25,650 bases of DNA from JBBTWV01 sp038062615 (GTDB lineage Bacteria; Patescibacteriota; Gracilibacteria; UBA1369; UM-FILTER-53-11). Made by a program: the position numbers and the translations under genes. The stretch is taken from positions 1-25,650 of the forward strand of contig JBBTWV010000051.1 in NCBI GenBank assembly GCA_038062615.1. Reading direction: 5' to 3'. Under the pieces are notes generated by a model. The model worked only from the letters and a program-made list of their open reading frames with translations. It searched no databases and was not told the DNA's origin. This document shows, piece after piece, positions 1 to 7,101 of the stretch (its first letter is position 1; each line of letters begins with the position of its first letter).

Positions 1-585
1 CGCATTGCCGTCAAGCAAATACAGCGGTACCTCCTCACCAAGGGAGTGGGGAAGCGGCACATCGTTTTTGTGGGAGAGAATACGATTACGAAAGAATTGC
101 AGGAAATCTTTGAGCGTTCGGGCAGCGTGGTAGTTTTGTCTGTTGCGCAAAATTATTTAGATCTTGCGGCAGTTTATGCGCAACATCCGAATGTTGAAGA
201 AATTATTCAGACGCAGGACGATCACGAACAGGCGCGTCACATTATTAATTTTTGCCGCGAGCATCATTTGCAATACCATTTTGTCCCGGATTTGCTGGAG
301 GTTCACCGCAGCAACATTGAGATTACGACTGTGGGCGGAATCCCGCTTATCTGCCTCAAGCCGACGCCTTTGGACGGTTGGCAGAAAGTTCTCAAGCGCA
401 TTTTTGACATGGCCGTTTCGGTGCTTGCACTGGTTATTCTTTCACCTATTTTTTTGCTCGTTGCCATGGCCATCAAACTGGATTCACCCGGCACCGTTTT
501 CTTCCGTTTTTTGGATGACGGGAGCTGGCAAAGCGCATCGGGGAGCGATTCCATCCGTTCCACTGTCTTAAATTCCGCACCATGA
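1..585 (+). CDS. Polyprenyl-phosphate sugar-1-phosphate transferase, N-terminal part (5'-partial, frameshifted)
   Basis: The frame is already open at base 1, reading into a K-R-H-I-V-F-V-G strand, so the gene begins upstream; the GTG at 46 is only an internal start candidate. This fragment holds the Rossmann-like N-terminal region of the exopolysaccharide polyprenyl glycosylphosphotransferase family, then a hydrophobic segment (about codons 125-145 from 46) and the start of the bacterial sugar transferase domain (I-K-L-D-S-P-G-T-V-F-F-R). After L-D-D-G the reading frame turns into nonsense. The expected continuation (R-I-G-E-R-F ... K-F-R-T-M) is in another frame from about 519 and runs straight into the next entry. 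The family transfers a sugar-1-phosphate from a nucleotide sugar to undecaprenyl phosphate at the inner membrane face, the first step of surface glycan synthesis. Family call confident; sugar substrate unknown. Confidence 0.85.
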   Translation, partial: RIAVKQIQRYLLTKGVGKRHIVFVGENTITKELQEIFERSGSVVVLSVAQNYLDLAAVYAQHPNVEEIIQTQDDHEQARHIINFCREHHLQYHFVPDLLEVHRSNIEITTVGGIPLICLKPTPLDGWQKVLKRIFDMAVSVLALVILSPIFLLVAMAIKLDSPGTVFFRFLDDGSWQSASGSDSIRSTVLNSAP

Positions 586-1001
586 AAATGGGGACGCACC
601 AGCTTCGTTATACGGATTTGGCGCACCGAAATATTCGCAAAGGTACGCCGCTTGTAAAAATTCAAAACGATCCGCGCGTAACGCGGGTCGGCAAAATTTT
701 ACGCCGGTTTTCTTTGGATGAACTGCCGCAATTATGGAATGTGCTATGCGGCGAGATGAGTCTTGTCGGTCCGCGGCCGCACTTACCTGAAGAAGTTGAA
801 AAATACCAGCGCCACCATAAATTTGTTCTCGCCATCAAGCCAGGCATTACCGGCCTCACGCAAATCAGCGGCCGCAGCGATCTGCCTTTTGAAGAAGAAG
901 TTAGATTAGACACCTTCTATATTGAAAACTGGACTTTCTTTTTGGACATCAAAATCATGCTCAAGACGATCCTGGTGGTTCTGCGTCCCTACCGCGAATA
1001 A
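582..1001 (+). CDS. Polyprenyl-phosphate sugar-1-phosphate transferase, C-terminal catalytic part
   Basis: This is the catalytic half of the gene begun at base 1. Family hallmarks are visible: K-F-R-T-M just before the first ATG (frame open from about 519), N-D-P-R-V-T-R-V-G, R-F-S-L-D-E-L-P-Q-L-W-N-V, M-S-L-V-G-P-R-P, K-P-G-I-T-G-L-T-Q-I-S-G-R and the closing L-D-T-F-Y-I-E-N-W. The WcaJ/WbaP-type catalytic core is therefore complete once the two frames are joined. The ATG at 582 is probably not a real start, because K-F-R-T-M is a conserved internal motif and nothing upstream resembles a start region. It ends at a TAA shortly before the secA leader. One missing base near 517-521, in a GGG run, would restore a single continuous protein. 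Confidence 0.88.
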   Translation: MKMGTHQLRYTDLAHRNIRKGTPLVKIQNDPRVTRVGKILRRFSLDELPQLWNVLCGEMSLVGPRPHLPEEVEKYQRHHKFVLAIKPGITGLTQISGRSDLPFEEEVRLDTFYIENWTFFLDIKIMLKTILVVLRPYRE

Positions 1002-1016
1002 ATGCTTATTTTATGA

Positions 1017-1022
1017 TAGAAT
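1017..1022 (+). promoter_or_regulatory. Possible -10 box upstream of secA
   Basis: A TAGAAT hexamer lies just after the sugar transferase stop codon in an AT-rich stretch. No convincing -35 box is seen at 16-18 bases. If used, it gives secA a leader of about 135 nt containing the GC-rich hairpins at 1029-1163. Weak call based on the hexamer and its position. Confidence 0.35.
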
Positions 1023-1028
1023 AGCGAG

Positions 1029-1163
1029 GCCACGCCGAGCCTCAGAGAGGTCATGCTCAGGTTCCGCTCAGGCGCAATGTCGCTCCGCAGTGCGGGCGAC
1101 CTCGATGCCGTCCCCAAGCAGGGGCGGCCTAAGCAAATATTTCGTCCGAAGGACGCACCGCAC
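1029..1163 (+). repeat. GC-rich hairpin-rich element in the secA leader
   Basis: This intergenic stretch is much richer in GC than its surroundings and packed with short inverted repeats: GAGGC/GCCTC, GAGGTC/GACCTC (long loop), CCGC-AGT-GCGG, a CCCC/GGGG stem with loop AAGCA, and CGTCC-GAA-GGACG near the end. The block CTAAGCAAATA (1129-1139), followed by a GC hairpin ending in GCGCA or ACGCA, recurs inside the FemAB gene at 7406-7416. It ends two bases before the secA ATG. It could be a small mobile palindromic element or a structured leader. Confidence 0.55.
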
Positions 1164-1165
1164 CT

Positions 1166-3832
1166 ATGTTACTCAAAATCATTAGCAAAATTTTCGGGGA
1201 TCCTAACGAGAAAGAGCTCAAAAAATGTTGGCCTTTGGTGGGGAAAATCAATCAGATAGAAGCCAAATATCAAGAGGAGCTTAAGGATGAATATCTTCCG
1301 GCTAAAACGGAGGAGTTTAAAAAACGTCTTCAAAACGGCGAAACTTTAGACGACTTACTTCCGGAAGCTTTTGCGCTGGTAAAAAATGCTTGCCGAAGGT
1401 TAGTGGGGAAAAAATTGGATGTGCGTGGCCGCGAGGTAGTTTGGGACATGGTGCCGTTTGATGTTCAGCTCTTGGGTGGTGTGATTCTGCATCGCGGAAA
1501 GATTGCCGAAATGAAAACGGGTGAAGGTAAAACACTTGTTTCCACGTTACCGGTTTACCTCAACGCGCTGGAAGGCAAGGGCGTTTTTTTGGTTACGGTA
1601 AACGATTATTTGGCTCAGCGTGATGCCGAATGGATGGGTGGGCTCTTTAAATTTTTGGGCATGTCCGTGGGAATTATCATGCACGGCCAGTCTCAAGAAG
1701 ATAAACGCGCTGCCTACCAGTGCGATATTACTTATGGAACCAATAACGAGTTTGGCTTTGATTATCTGCGCGACAACATGGCGACGGAAGAGGTGCATAT
1801 TGTCCAGCGCACGCTCAACTACTCCATCGTGGATGAGGTGGACTCCATTTTAATTGATGAGGCGCGTACGCCGCTTATTATTTCTTCTCCGGCGGAGGAG
1901 TCTACCGAAAAATATTACAAGTATTCCCGGCTTGTGCCGCAGTTGAATGATAAAGAAGATTACGTGGTGGATGAAAAATTTAAGACGGCTACGCTCACTG
2001 AAGCTGGTATCGCCAAGATGGAAAAATGGCTTGGAATGGAGAATATTTATGCGGAAGGGGGATTTGAGGAAGTGCATCATTTAGAGCAGTCGCTCAAGGC
2101 CCACGCGCTCTTTAAAAAGGATGTTGATTATGTGGTGAACGATGACGAGGTCATTATTGTGGATGAGTTCACCGGTCGTTTGATGCCGGGACGAAGGTAT
2201 TCCGATGGTTTGCATCAGGCCATTGAGGCTAAAGAAAACGTGGAGGTGCGTCGCGAGAGTCGTACCTTGGCCACCATTACCTTTCAAAACTACTTCCGTC
2301 TTTTTAAAAAACTGGCAGGTATGACGGGTACGGCGCTTACGGAAGCGGAAGAATTTTCTAAAATTTATAAATTGGACACGGTGGTTATTCCCACGAATAA
2401 AAACATGATCCGTAAGGATCATCCTGATGCTGTTTATAAAAATCAGCGCGGAAAATTTTTGGCAACGGTGGCGTGCGTCCAGGAGCTTCACAAAAAAGGT
2501 CAGCCAGCTTTAATCGGCACCATCTCTATTGAAAAGTCCGAAATGCTCAGTAAACTTTTAACAGCGCATGGGGTTCCGCATACGGTTTTGAATGCCAAGC
2601 ATCACGAGCAGGAAGCCGAAATTGTGGCTAAGGCTGGCCATAAAGGTGCGGTTACCATTGCCACGAACATGGCCGGTCGTGGTACCGATATCAAACTTGG
2701 GGAGGGCGTGATAGAACTGGGCGGCCTTTATATAATGGGTACCGAAAGGCATGAGTCTCGCCGCATTGATAACCAGCTGCGTGGACGTAGCGGACGTCAG
2801 GGTGACCCGGGTGAAAGTCAGTTTTTGGTTTCCATGGATGACGAACTCATGCGCCTTTTTGGAGCCGAGCGCGTCCAAAAGATGATGGAATTTTTAAAAG
2901 TTCCCGACGACATGCCCATTGAGAACCGCATCATCAGCAACTCCATTGAAGGTGCACAAAAGAAGGTGGAAGCCCGCAACTTTGAGATTCGCAAGCACTT
3001 GGTGGAGTACGACGATGTCATGAATAAGCAGCGTGAAATTATTTATGCGCGTCGGCGAAAAATGCTTTTTTCGGTGGATATTAAAAATGATATTTTGCTT
3101 CTCATCGAGCACGAAGCGGAGGGTATGGTTCTTAATTACACCGGCGCTCGTCAGCGCAATGAGTGGGATTTTGTGAAAATTGGCGAAGCTATTTCCGCAC
3201 TCCATCTCAACCAAAAAAATCCTTTTGAGCTAGCCATTTTAGAGCGCTTTGAGGAGCCAGATGACATGTGTGATTTTGTGAAGCACTACTTGTGGAATGA
3301 ATATGAAGAGCGTGAAAAATCTTTACCGGATTTTGCCATTGCGGAAGGTGAAAAAATAGGTGGCTCACCCATGCTTCGGCAAATTGAGCGTGCCGTGTAT
3401 TTGCGGACGCTGGATAGTTTGTGGATGGAGCACATTGATAACATGACGCATTTGCGTGAAGCCGTGGCCCTGCGCGGTTACAGTCAAAAAGATCCACTCA
3501 TTGAATATAAACAAGAGGCATACAAGATGTTTGTGGAACTGCTTGCCAGCATTCGCAGTAATACGGTGAACACGCTATTTAAAATCGAGTTTCGCCAAGA
3601 GGCTGCAGCGCCAGTGATTGCCAAAAAAGTGCCGTCCCGAATGCTCACCAATGAAGATCAAATTGAGCATGTGCTGGGTGGTGAACGAAATTTAAAAGAA
3701 GAACTTTCCGAAAATCCGGTGGTAGTAAAAGCGGGGTCAACTCAAGCTGGACCTGGCGAGCCCACCGTTGGCCGCAATGATCCATGCCCTTGTGGTTCGG
3801 GTAAGAAGTACAAAAAGTGCCACGGCTCATAG
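1166..3832 (+). CDS. secA: Preprotein translocase ATPase SecA
   Basis: SecA is the ATPase that drives preproteins through the SecYEG channel. The 888-residue product is close to normal family length. Nucleotide-binding domain 1 has Walker A G-E-G-K-T near residues 119-123 and the Walker B-type D-E-V-D-S near 222. Then come the preprotein cross-linking region, nucleotide-binding domain 2 with G-R-G-T-D-I-K-L and the R-G-R-S-G-R-Q-G-D-P-G arginine-finger region, and the helical scaffold and wing. The C-terminus carries the zinc-binding SEC-C motif (C-P-C-G-S-G-K-K-Y-K-K-C-H). The ATG is chosen because M-L-L-K-I-I-S-K-I-F-G is a typical SecA start. No Shine-Dalgarno sequence precedes it; the upstream bases are the GC-rich hairpin element. 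It appears to stand alone, with a new promoter right after its stop. Confidence 0.98.
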   Translation: MLLKIISKIFGDPNEKELKKCWPLVGKINQIEAKYQEELKDEYLPAKTEEFKKRLQNGETLDDLLPEAFALVKNACRRLVGKKLDVRGREVVWDMVPFDVQLLGGVILHRGKIAEMKTGEGKTLVSTLPVYLNALEGKGVFLVTVNDYLAQRDAEWMGGLFKFLGMSVGIIMHGQSQEDKRAAYQCDITYGTNNEFGFDYLRDNMATEEVHIVQRTLNYSIVDEVDSILIDEARTPLIISSPAEESTEKYYKYSRLVPQLNDKEDYVVDEKFKTATLTEAGIAKMEKWLGMENIYAEGGFEEVHHLEQSLKAHALFKKDVDYVVNDDEVIIVDEFTGRLMPGRRYSDGLHQAIEAKENVEVRRESRTLATITFQNYFRLFKKLAGMTGTALTEAEEFSKIYKLDTVVIPTNKNMIRKDHPDAVYKNQRGKFLATVACVQELHKKGQPALIGTISIEKSEMLSKLLTAHGVPHTVLNAKHHEQEAEIVAKAGHKGAVTIATNMAGRGTDIKLGEGVIELGGLYIMGTERHESRRIDNQLRGRSGRQGDPGESQFLVSMDDELMRLFGAERVQKMMEFLKVPDDMPIENRIISNSIEGAQKKVEARNFEIRKHLVEYDDVMNKQREIIYARRRKMLFSVDIKNDILLLIEHEAEGMVLNYTGARQRNEWDFVKIGEAISALHLNQKNPFELAILERFEEPDDMCDFVKHYLWNEYEEREKSLPDFAIAEGEKIGGSPMLRQIERAVYLRTLDSLWMEHIDNMTHLREAVALRGYSQKDPLIEYKQEAYKMFVELLASIRSNTVNTLFKIEFRQEAAAPVIAKKVPSRMLTNEDQIEHVLGGERNLKEELSENPVVVKAGSTQAGPGEPTVGRNDPCPCGSGKKYKKCHGS

Positions 3833-3841
3833 GCGAGGTGA

Positions 3842-3870
3842 TTGCCGATCACGGTAAAATATGTTAGAAT
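3842..3870 (+). promoter_or_regulatory. Promoter of the zincin-like gene
   Basis: TTGCCG at 3842-3847 and TAGAAT at 3865-3870 are separated by exactly 17 bases, a good sigma-70-type arrangement. Transcription would start near 3876-3880, so the ATG at 3894 and not the in-frame ATG at 3861 should be the start. A small stem (GTGAT/ATCAC) overlaps the -35 region. Confidence 0.65.
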
Positions 3871-3893
3871 TACATAATATAAAAATAAAAGCT

Positions 3894-5333
3894 ATGCTTT
3901 TTTCCTGTCATAATAAAGATTTTTCCAGAGCATCCTTCTTTATTTTTAAAGCATCGGAAGGCGAGCCGCCACATCCAGTAGAAGGAGGCGCCGCACATAC
4001 TGGACCCAGAACGGCGCAAGATGTGCTCAAAAGCTCTGAAAATATTTTGGCTCGTTTTGACCGTTATAAAGAAAATTGGCCAAAAGGTGATGACCTCACA
4101 AAGGCACAGCTTCCGGATGGAGGTAGATTCAAAGGCGGGGAAGAGCAGCTGGTCACGGGTGATCACGTTCGAATTCGCAGCGTTGATGGTGGTTTTCGCG
4201 AGGCGTCTGCCAATAAAGGAACGCCAGTTATTGTTGCGGAGCCGGTTGTAAGAATTCAGGTGCAAGATAAAGTTTTTGTGGCCATTTATTTTGGAGATAA
4301 AACGAGTTTTATTGCGGAAGAATATTTGGAAACGCCTGGAGACATCATGACTCGCAATGAGCATGAAGTTCCTCAAGTTCATGACACACCGGCAGAAAAT
4401 GCATCTCCCGTAAAAGAATATTTTGCTGGAAATGAAGCCATGCAAGAAAATTATGAACGTCTTCGATCGGGTATTTTAACGAGCCTTAAAGGGCTTGAAC
4501 AAAAAGCAGCCGGGACAAAAATTGAAGCATTCGCGCATCAACTCGTGCGTGATTTTTCTGAAAATTTTGATAGCACCATGCTAGCGCTTTTCCATTCGAT
4601 TGACCTTCAGAATGATCCAGTTGTTATAGGCAGAATGTTGCAAAATGCCATCGTTCCTCAATTTGAACTCACCAGCGATCTTCCGCCGAATGTTGGAGCA
4701 GAGGCGATGCCAAGTCATAATCCGCCGCTTATTGTGATCAATCGAGATTTTGCCGGCACCGATTATCCTACATTCCAACAGGTGGTGGTCCATGAATCAC
4801 TCCATATTTATATGGAAGGGTTTGGAGAAAAATCCTATGTACAAGGGCGAATAGGCGAGGGTATTACCCAGCTCTTGGCAGAAAAAGCCACGGATTTTGC
4901 ATCACAAGAAATTGGCTATGGGGATGAAAAAGCCGTGGCGGCCAAGCTCTTTCAGGTTGATCCGCATGCCCTTATGGCTTGGTATACCGGCGCTCTGGAT
5001 GATGCCGCCTACATGGCTCAGCTTCGACAAAAAATGGATCACAAGGCGGTAGAAGCGTTATTTGCGCTTTCTCAAGAGAGGGCAAATGTTCTCCCGCAAT
5101 TGCAAAAGATTTTGGATTTTGCTGCAGGTGATTCTTCTTCCCCGCATTATAGTTTTTTAAAAACCAATTTTTTACAATATATGAGCGGGGAAATTGACGA
5201 CGATGGGCTTTCCAAAGCCATCCAGGCGAGTATTGATGATACGCAAAAAAGGGTAGATGTGTTTAACCAAATTTGGGGAATTAAAAATGCTTTTGCGGCG
5301 CAAGAAACGCAGGCTTATAAGCAGTTTACCTGA
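3894..5333 (+). CDS. Putative HExxH zinc metallopeptidase-like protein, function unknown
   Basis: A 479-residue protein I cannot assign to a named family. The middle-to-C-terminal part has V-V-V-H-E-S-L-H (H300, E301, H304), the HExxH zinc site, then G-E-G-I-T-Q-L-L-A-E-K with E322 about 18 residues on, a plausible third ligand in gluzincin style. The N-terminal third has a beta-rich segment (about residues 80-145) that could be a small SH3-like barrel. No signal peptide or membrane segment is seen, although the neighbourhood is rich in envelope genes. The start at 3894 is preferred because the promoter at 3842-3870 would place 3861 upstream of the transcript. The frame closes at a TGA at 5331-5333, but protein-like codons continue in the +1 frame to 5412, so the true C-terminus is probably about 27 residues longer. 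Confidence 0.75.
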   Translation: MLFSCHNKDFSRASFFIFKASEGEPPHPVEGGAAHTGPRTAQDVLKSSENILARFDRYKENWPKGDDLTKAQLPDGGRFKGGEEQLVTGDHVRIRSVDGGFREASANKGTPVIVAEPVVRIQVQDKVFVAIYFGDKTSFIAEEYLETPGDIMTRNEHEVPQVHDTPAENASPVKEYFAGNEAMQENYERLRSGILTSLKGLEQKAAGTKIEAFAHQLVRDFSENFDSTMLALFHSIDLQNDPVVIGRMLQNAIVPQFELTSDLPPNVGAEAMPSHNPPLIVINRDFAGTDYPTFQQVVVHESLHIYMEGFGEKSYVQGRIGEGITQLLAEKATDFASQEIGYGDEKAVAAKLFQVDPHALMAWYTGALDDAAYMAQLRQKMDHKAVEALFALSQERANVLPQLQKILDFAAGDSSSPHYSFLKTNFLQYMSGEIDDDGLSKAIQASIDDTQKRVDVFNQIWGIKNAFAAQETQAYKQFT

Positions 5334-5412
5334 AGTTGAATACTTCGCTCATCTCGAAAGCAAGCGGTTCGGGCAAGAAGCGGCAGCGTATAGAGCATTT
5401 GCAAACGTGTAA
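5334..5412 (+). other. Likely frameshifted C-terminal extension of the zincin-like protein
   Basis: In the frame one base ahead of the annotated stop, the sequence reads P-E-V-E-Y-F-A-H-L-E-S-K-R-F-G and on to F-A-N-V before a TAA at 5410-5412. The composition matches the preceding protein, and there is no start codon of its own. Removing one T from the TTT near 5325-5327 joins it to the upstream gene as ...Y-K-Q-L-P-E-V-E-Y.... An assembly error or a genuine one-base insertion is the simplest explanation. Confidence 0.55.
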
Positions 5413-5421
5413 AATTGAGCC

Positions 5422-5449
5422 TTGATCAATTCCTGTTTTTTGTTATATT
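5422..5449 (+). promoter_or_regulatory. Promoter with -10 six bases before an ATG
   Basis: TTGATC (5422-5427) and TATATT (5444-5449) have a 16-base spacer. The ATG at 5456 follows after six bases, so any transcript would be essentially leaderless. The same geometry appears before pilT and rlmI. Confidence 0.5.
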
Positions 5450-5455
5450 CAAGCC

Positions 5456-5830
5456 ATGAAAACGGCTTCCGAATCAATTCAGGGGAAGAGTTATCGCACC
5501 GAAACTTTGATTACGGCTCTCCAGGGAAAAGATCCATCAATGCGTGATTATTTGGGTGCGCAATTGGAACGTATTTGTGATGAGGTAAGGATTTTGCCTG
5601 CTTTAGCGCACTGGGTGGTAAGGTCTGTTGGGCCACAAATAGTAGAGGTTGCTGTGGGGAAACGGCCAAAAACGGTGTCCCAAAAAACGTTTGAAATTGG
5701 GCTTGATGCTGGTGCTGTGCCTGAGGTTCGCGTTGCCACACGAAGTGGCGTTACCGCCTGCCAGCTACGGCGGGCCGCAATGAAACGGGTCATTACGTGT
5801 CTCCGGGTCAAGGTGCTAAGTGGAAATAAA
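5456..5830 (+). pseudogene. Doubtful or degenerate ORF of unknown function
   Basis: An ATG with a good promoter opens a frame whose first ~90 residues look protein-like (M-K-T-A-S-E-S-I-Q-G-K-S-Y-R-T-E-T). From about 5725 the frame runs into GC-rich hairpins (GCCAC/GTGGC at 5735-5749, CCGCC/GGCGG at 5754-5773) and then, without a stop, through the antisense of tRNA-Ala to 6160. Reading through a tRNA on the opposite strand is a sign that the true end has been lost or that the ORF is not real. I recognise no family. It may be a truncated gene whose 3' end was replaced by repeat sequence. The stretch 5413-5831 holds nothing else that I can support. Confidence 0.3.
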
Positions 5831-5831
5831 T

Positions 5832-5908
5832 TGGTGGAGGTGACCGGAGTCGAACCGGCGACCTCGGCAATGCGAATGCCGCGCTCTAGCCAACTGAGCT
5901 ACACCCCC
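5832..5908 (-). tRNA. tRNA-Ala (anticodon CGC)
   Basis: Read on the minus strand this folds as a complete cloverleaf. The acceptor strands are GGGGGTG and CACCTCC, whose third pair is G3-U70, the alanine identity element. The D arm contains AGCTCAGTTGGCTAGAGC, the anticodon stem is CGGCA/TGCCG with loop TTCGCAT (anticodon CGC), and the T arm contains GGTTCGACTCC. The discriminator is A and CCA is encoded (5832-5834). It reads GCG codons. Confidence 0.96.
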
Positions 5909-5933
5909 AAAAATCCGACCAAAGACAGACGGT

Positions 5934-5963
5934 ATTCTATAGCTAAGGGGAGCCAAAAATCAA
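5934..5963 (-). promoter_or_regulatory. Promoter of tRNA-Ala(CGC)
   Basis: On the minus strand TTGATT (plus 5958-5963) and TAGAAT (plus 5934-5939) are separated by 18 bases. The -10 box lies about 25 bases upstream of the mature tRNA 5' end, in the gap between the tRNA and the preceding protein gene, so the tRNA can be transcribed independently. Confidence 0.6.
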
Positions 5964-5985
5964 CGTCAAGGTCTGTACGTACCGA

Positions 5986-6743
5986 CTACCCTTCGTACCG
6001 GAAGCTTTTAAAAATATCGCCGAAGATTTTTTCTGCGGCGGCCGGTTTTATGATTCCGGGAAGAGAAAGATACGTGGCACTGTTGGAAACGGCGTTAGAA
6101 AGTTCGGTAACAATTTTGCGATTTACCACCAGCGTCACTTTTGGCGCCAGTTTAAAATAGTAGGTATAAAGCACGCAACCTTCCACGCCCTGGNNNNNNN
6201 NNNGGTAATGCGATATCCATTCAGTAAACCAAAATGCGCTTCATCAACCATCCCTGTGGTGATTTTGAGCTTGTCGCCGTTTAAATAATCTTCTGTATCG
6301 CTGCCAAAAGGATGAAGGTTTAAAACCGTTTCGCCAAGAGCTGTTGGGTACTCCGTCATGTTTACCGAAAAATCCGTGAGACGATCTAACTTTGGGCCAC
6401 CGCCTTGAAAGTCACATGGGTCCTCATGCTCAAAAGGAGTGGAGTGCTGAAGAATGATTTTGTTTTCTTGGCGCTCCAAATTTAAGAGAGAAGGATATTC
6501 AAAAGAAAATTTATACGTATCATTTTTGTAGGTTTTGGTAGTTGCCGCTGGTGGAACAGGAGTGGGAGGCACAGGCGTTGGTGCAGGTGCGGGTGAGGTC
6601 GTGGTGCCATTTTGAACAGGCGGAGGGGCTGGAGGGAGGGGCTGTGCCGGTGCCGTCTTATCACTCATCAAGAAATAGCCGGAGGCGGCAAGCAGTCCGG
6701 TAACAAGTCCAATGGCAACGGCTGGGAGAGGTTTCATATGCAT
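5986..6743 (-). CDS. Membrane-anchored protein with Pro-rich linker and PsbP-like domain, interrupted by an assembly gap
   Basis: The N-terminus has a transmembrane anchor (about residues 7-25), then a Pro/Thr/Ala-rich linker (30-70), then a globular domain opening Y-K-N-D-T-Y-K-F-S-F-E-Y-P, the strand typical of PsbP-like and related lipoprotein domains. Ten N at 6194-6203 interrupt it after G-Y-R-I-T. Read naively through the gap the frame ends at 6135. The other minus frame after the gap (V-E-G-C-V-L-Y-T-Y-Y-F-K-L, ending at 5986) has far better protein character, so the gap length is arbitrary and the gene really ends at 5986. Two ATGs are possible (6743 and 6737); no ribosome site favours either. 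It is probably an extracytoplasmic domain on a stalk; function unknown. tRNA-Ala genes flank it on the same strand. Confidence 0.7.
6194..6203. other. Scaffold gap (ten N)
   Basis: Ten consecutive N inside the coding region of the membrane-anchored protein. The reading frame that makes sense changes across it, so the true number of missing bases is not ten, or not a matching multiple. Confidence 0.99.
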
Positions 6744-6746
6744 CTA

Positions 6747-6845
6747 CTACTGTAAACTAATTGGCTCGGAATACATAGAGATCACCAAAAAGCTGTTTCC
6801 ATTATTAAGGACCTCCCGGGTAGGAATAACCTCTTGAACATCCAT
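6747..6845 (-). CDS. Possible 32-residue small ORF
   Basis: ATG at 6845 opens a short frame (M-D-V-Q-E-V-I-P-T-R-E-V-L-N-N-G) ending in two consecutive TAG codons just before the ATG of the next gene. Its composition is protein-like, and the close spacing hints at coupling. The longer frame back to 6947 translates the tRNA and is not credible. There is no ribosome site, promoter or recognised family. It could equally be the relic of a longer gene. The rest of 6747-6907 shows nothing else. Confidence 0.2.
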   Translation of the reverse strand: MDVQEVIPTREVLNNGNSFLVISMYSEPISLQ

Positions 6846-6907
6846 AAAGAGGCGCTCAAAACATATCTCACAGCACACCAAAAAGCGCTGGAGAAATAAA
6901 AGTATCT

Positions 6908-6984
6908 TGGTGGAGCTGATGGGACTTGAACCCACAACCTCTTCCATGCCATGGAAGCGCTCTAGCCAATTGAGCTACAGCCCC
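6908..6984 (-). tRNA. tRNA-Ala (anticodon GGC)
   Basis: On the minus strand the acceptor strands are GGGGCTG and CAGCTCC with G3-U70. The anticodon stem CTTCC/GGAAG carries loop ATGGCAT, giving anticodon GGC. The T arm contains GGGTTCAAGTCCC, the discriminator is A and CCA is encoded. It reads GCC and GCU codons. Its D arm is nearly the same as that of the CGC tRNA 1 kb away. Confidence 0.96.
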
Positions 6985-7013
6985 ATAAGGACGCGCCTTG
7001 CGTTCGCTCGCGA

Positions 7014-7042
7014 ATTTTAGCAGTGGGGACGTGTATAATCAA
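7014..7042 (-). promoter_or_regulatory. Promoter of tRNA-Ala(GGC)
   Basis: On the minus strand TTGATT (plus 7037-7042) and TAAAAT (plus 7014-7019) have a perfect 17-base spacer. Its -35 box overlaps the -10 box of the divergent FemAB promoter, so RNA polymerase should not be able to occupy both at once. Confidence 0.65.
7034..7039 (+). promoter_or_regulatory. -10 box of the FemAB gene
   Basis: A consensus TATAAT is found five bases before the in-frame ATA at 7045 and 62 bases before the GTG at 7102. No strong -35 hexamer is visible. It overlaps the -35 box of the divergent tRNA promoter. Confidence 0.5.
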
Positions 7043-7101
7043 CCATATTTACCTTTCACCCCATATCGGTAGCCGAACACCAGGAAGCCTGGGAGAAGCT
7101 G

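Noticed and set aside
3836..3852. Intrinsic terminator after secA (GTGAT/ATCAC stem)
   Set aside because: The stem is short, no T run follows, and it overlaps the -35 box of the next gene's promoter.
3861..3893. Longer start of the zincin-like gene at ATG 3861
   Set aside because: The -10 box of its promoter (3865-3870) lies downstream of this codon, so it would not be in the transcript; ATG 3894 fits.
5831..6160. Coding sequence on the plus strand through tRNA-Ala(CGC)
   Set aside because: It is the antisense translation of a tRNA (V-T-G-V-E-P-A-T-S-A), a classic false protein.
6135..6193. C-terminus of the membrane-anchored protein as read straight through the N gap
   Set aside because: The frame after the gap gives A-C-F-I-P-T-I-L-N-W and a stop; the alternative frame to 5986 is much more protein-like, so the gap length is unreliable.
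6846..6947. N-terminal part of a minus-strand ORF starting in tRNA-Ala(GGC)
   Set aside because: Its first residues (V-V-G-S-S-P-I-S-S-T) are the translated tRNA 3' half.
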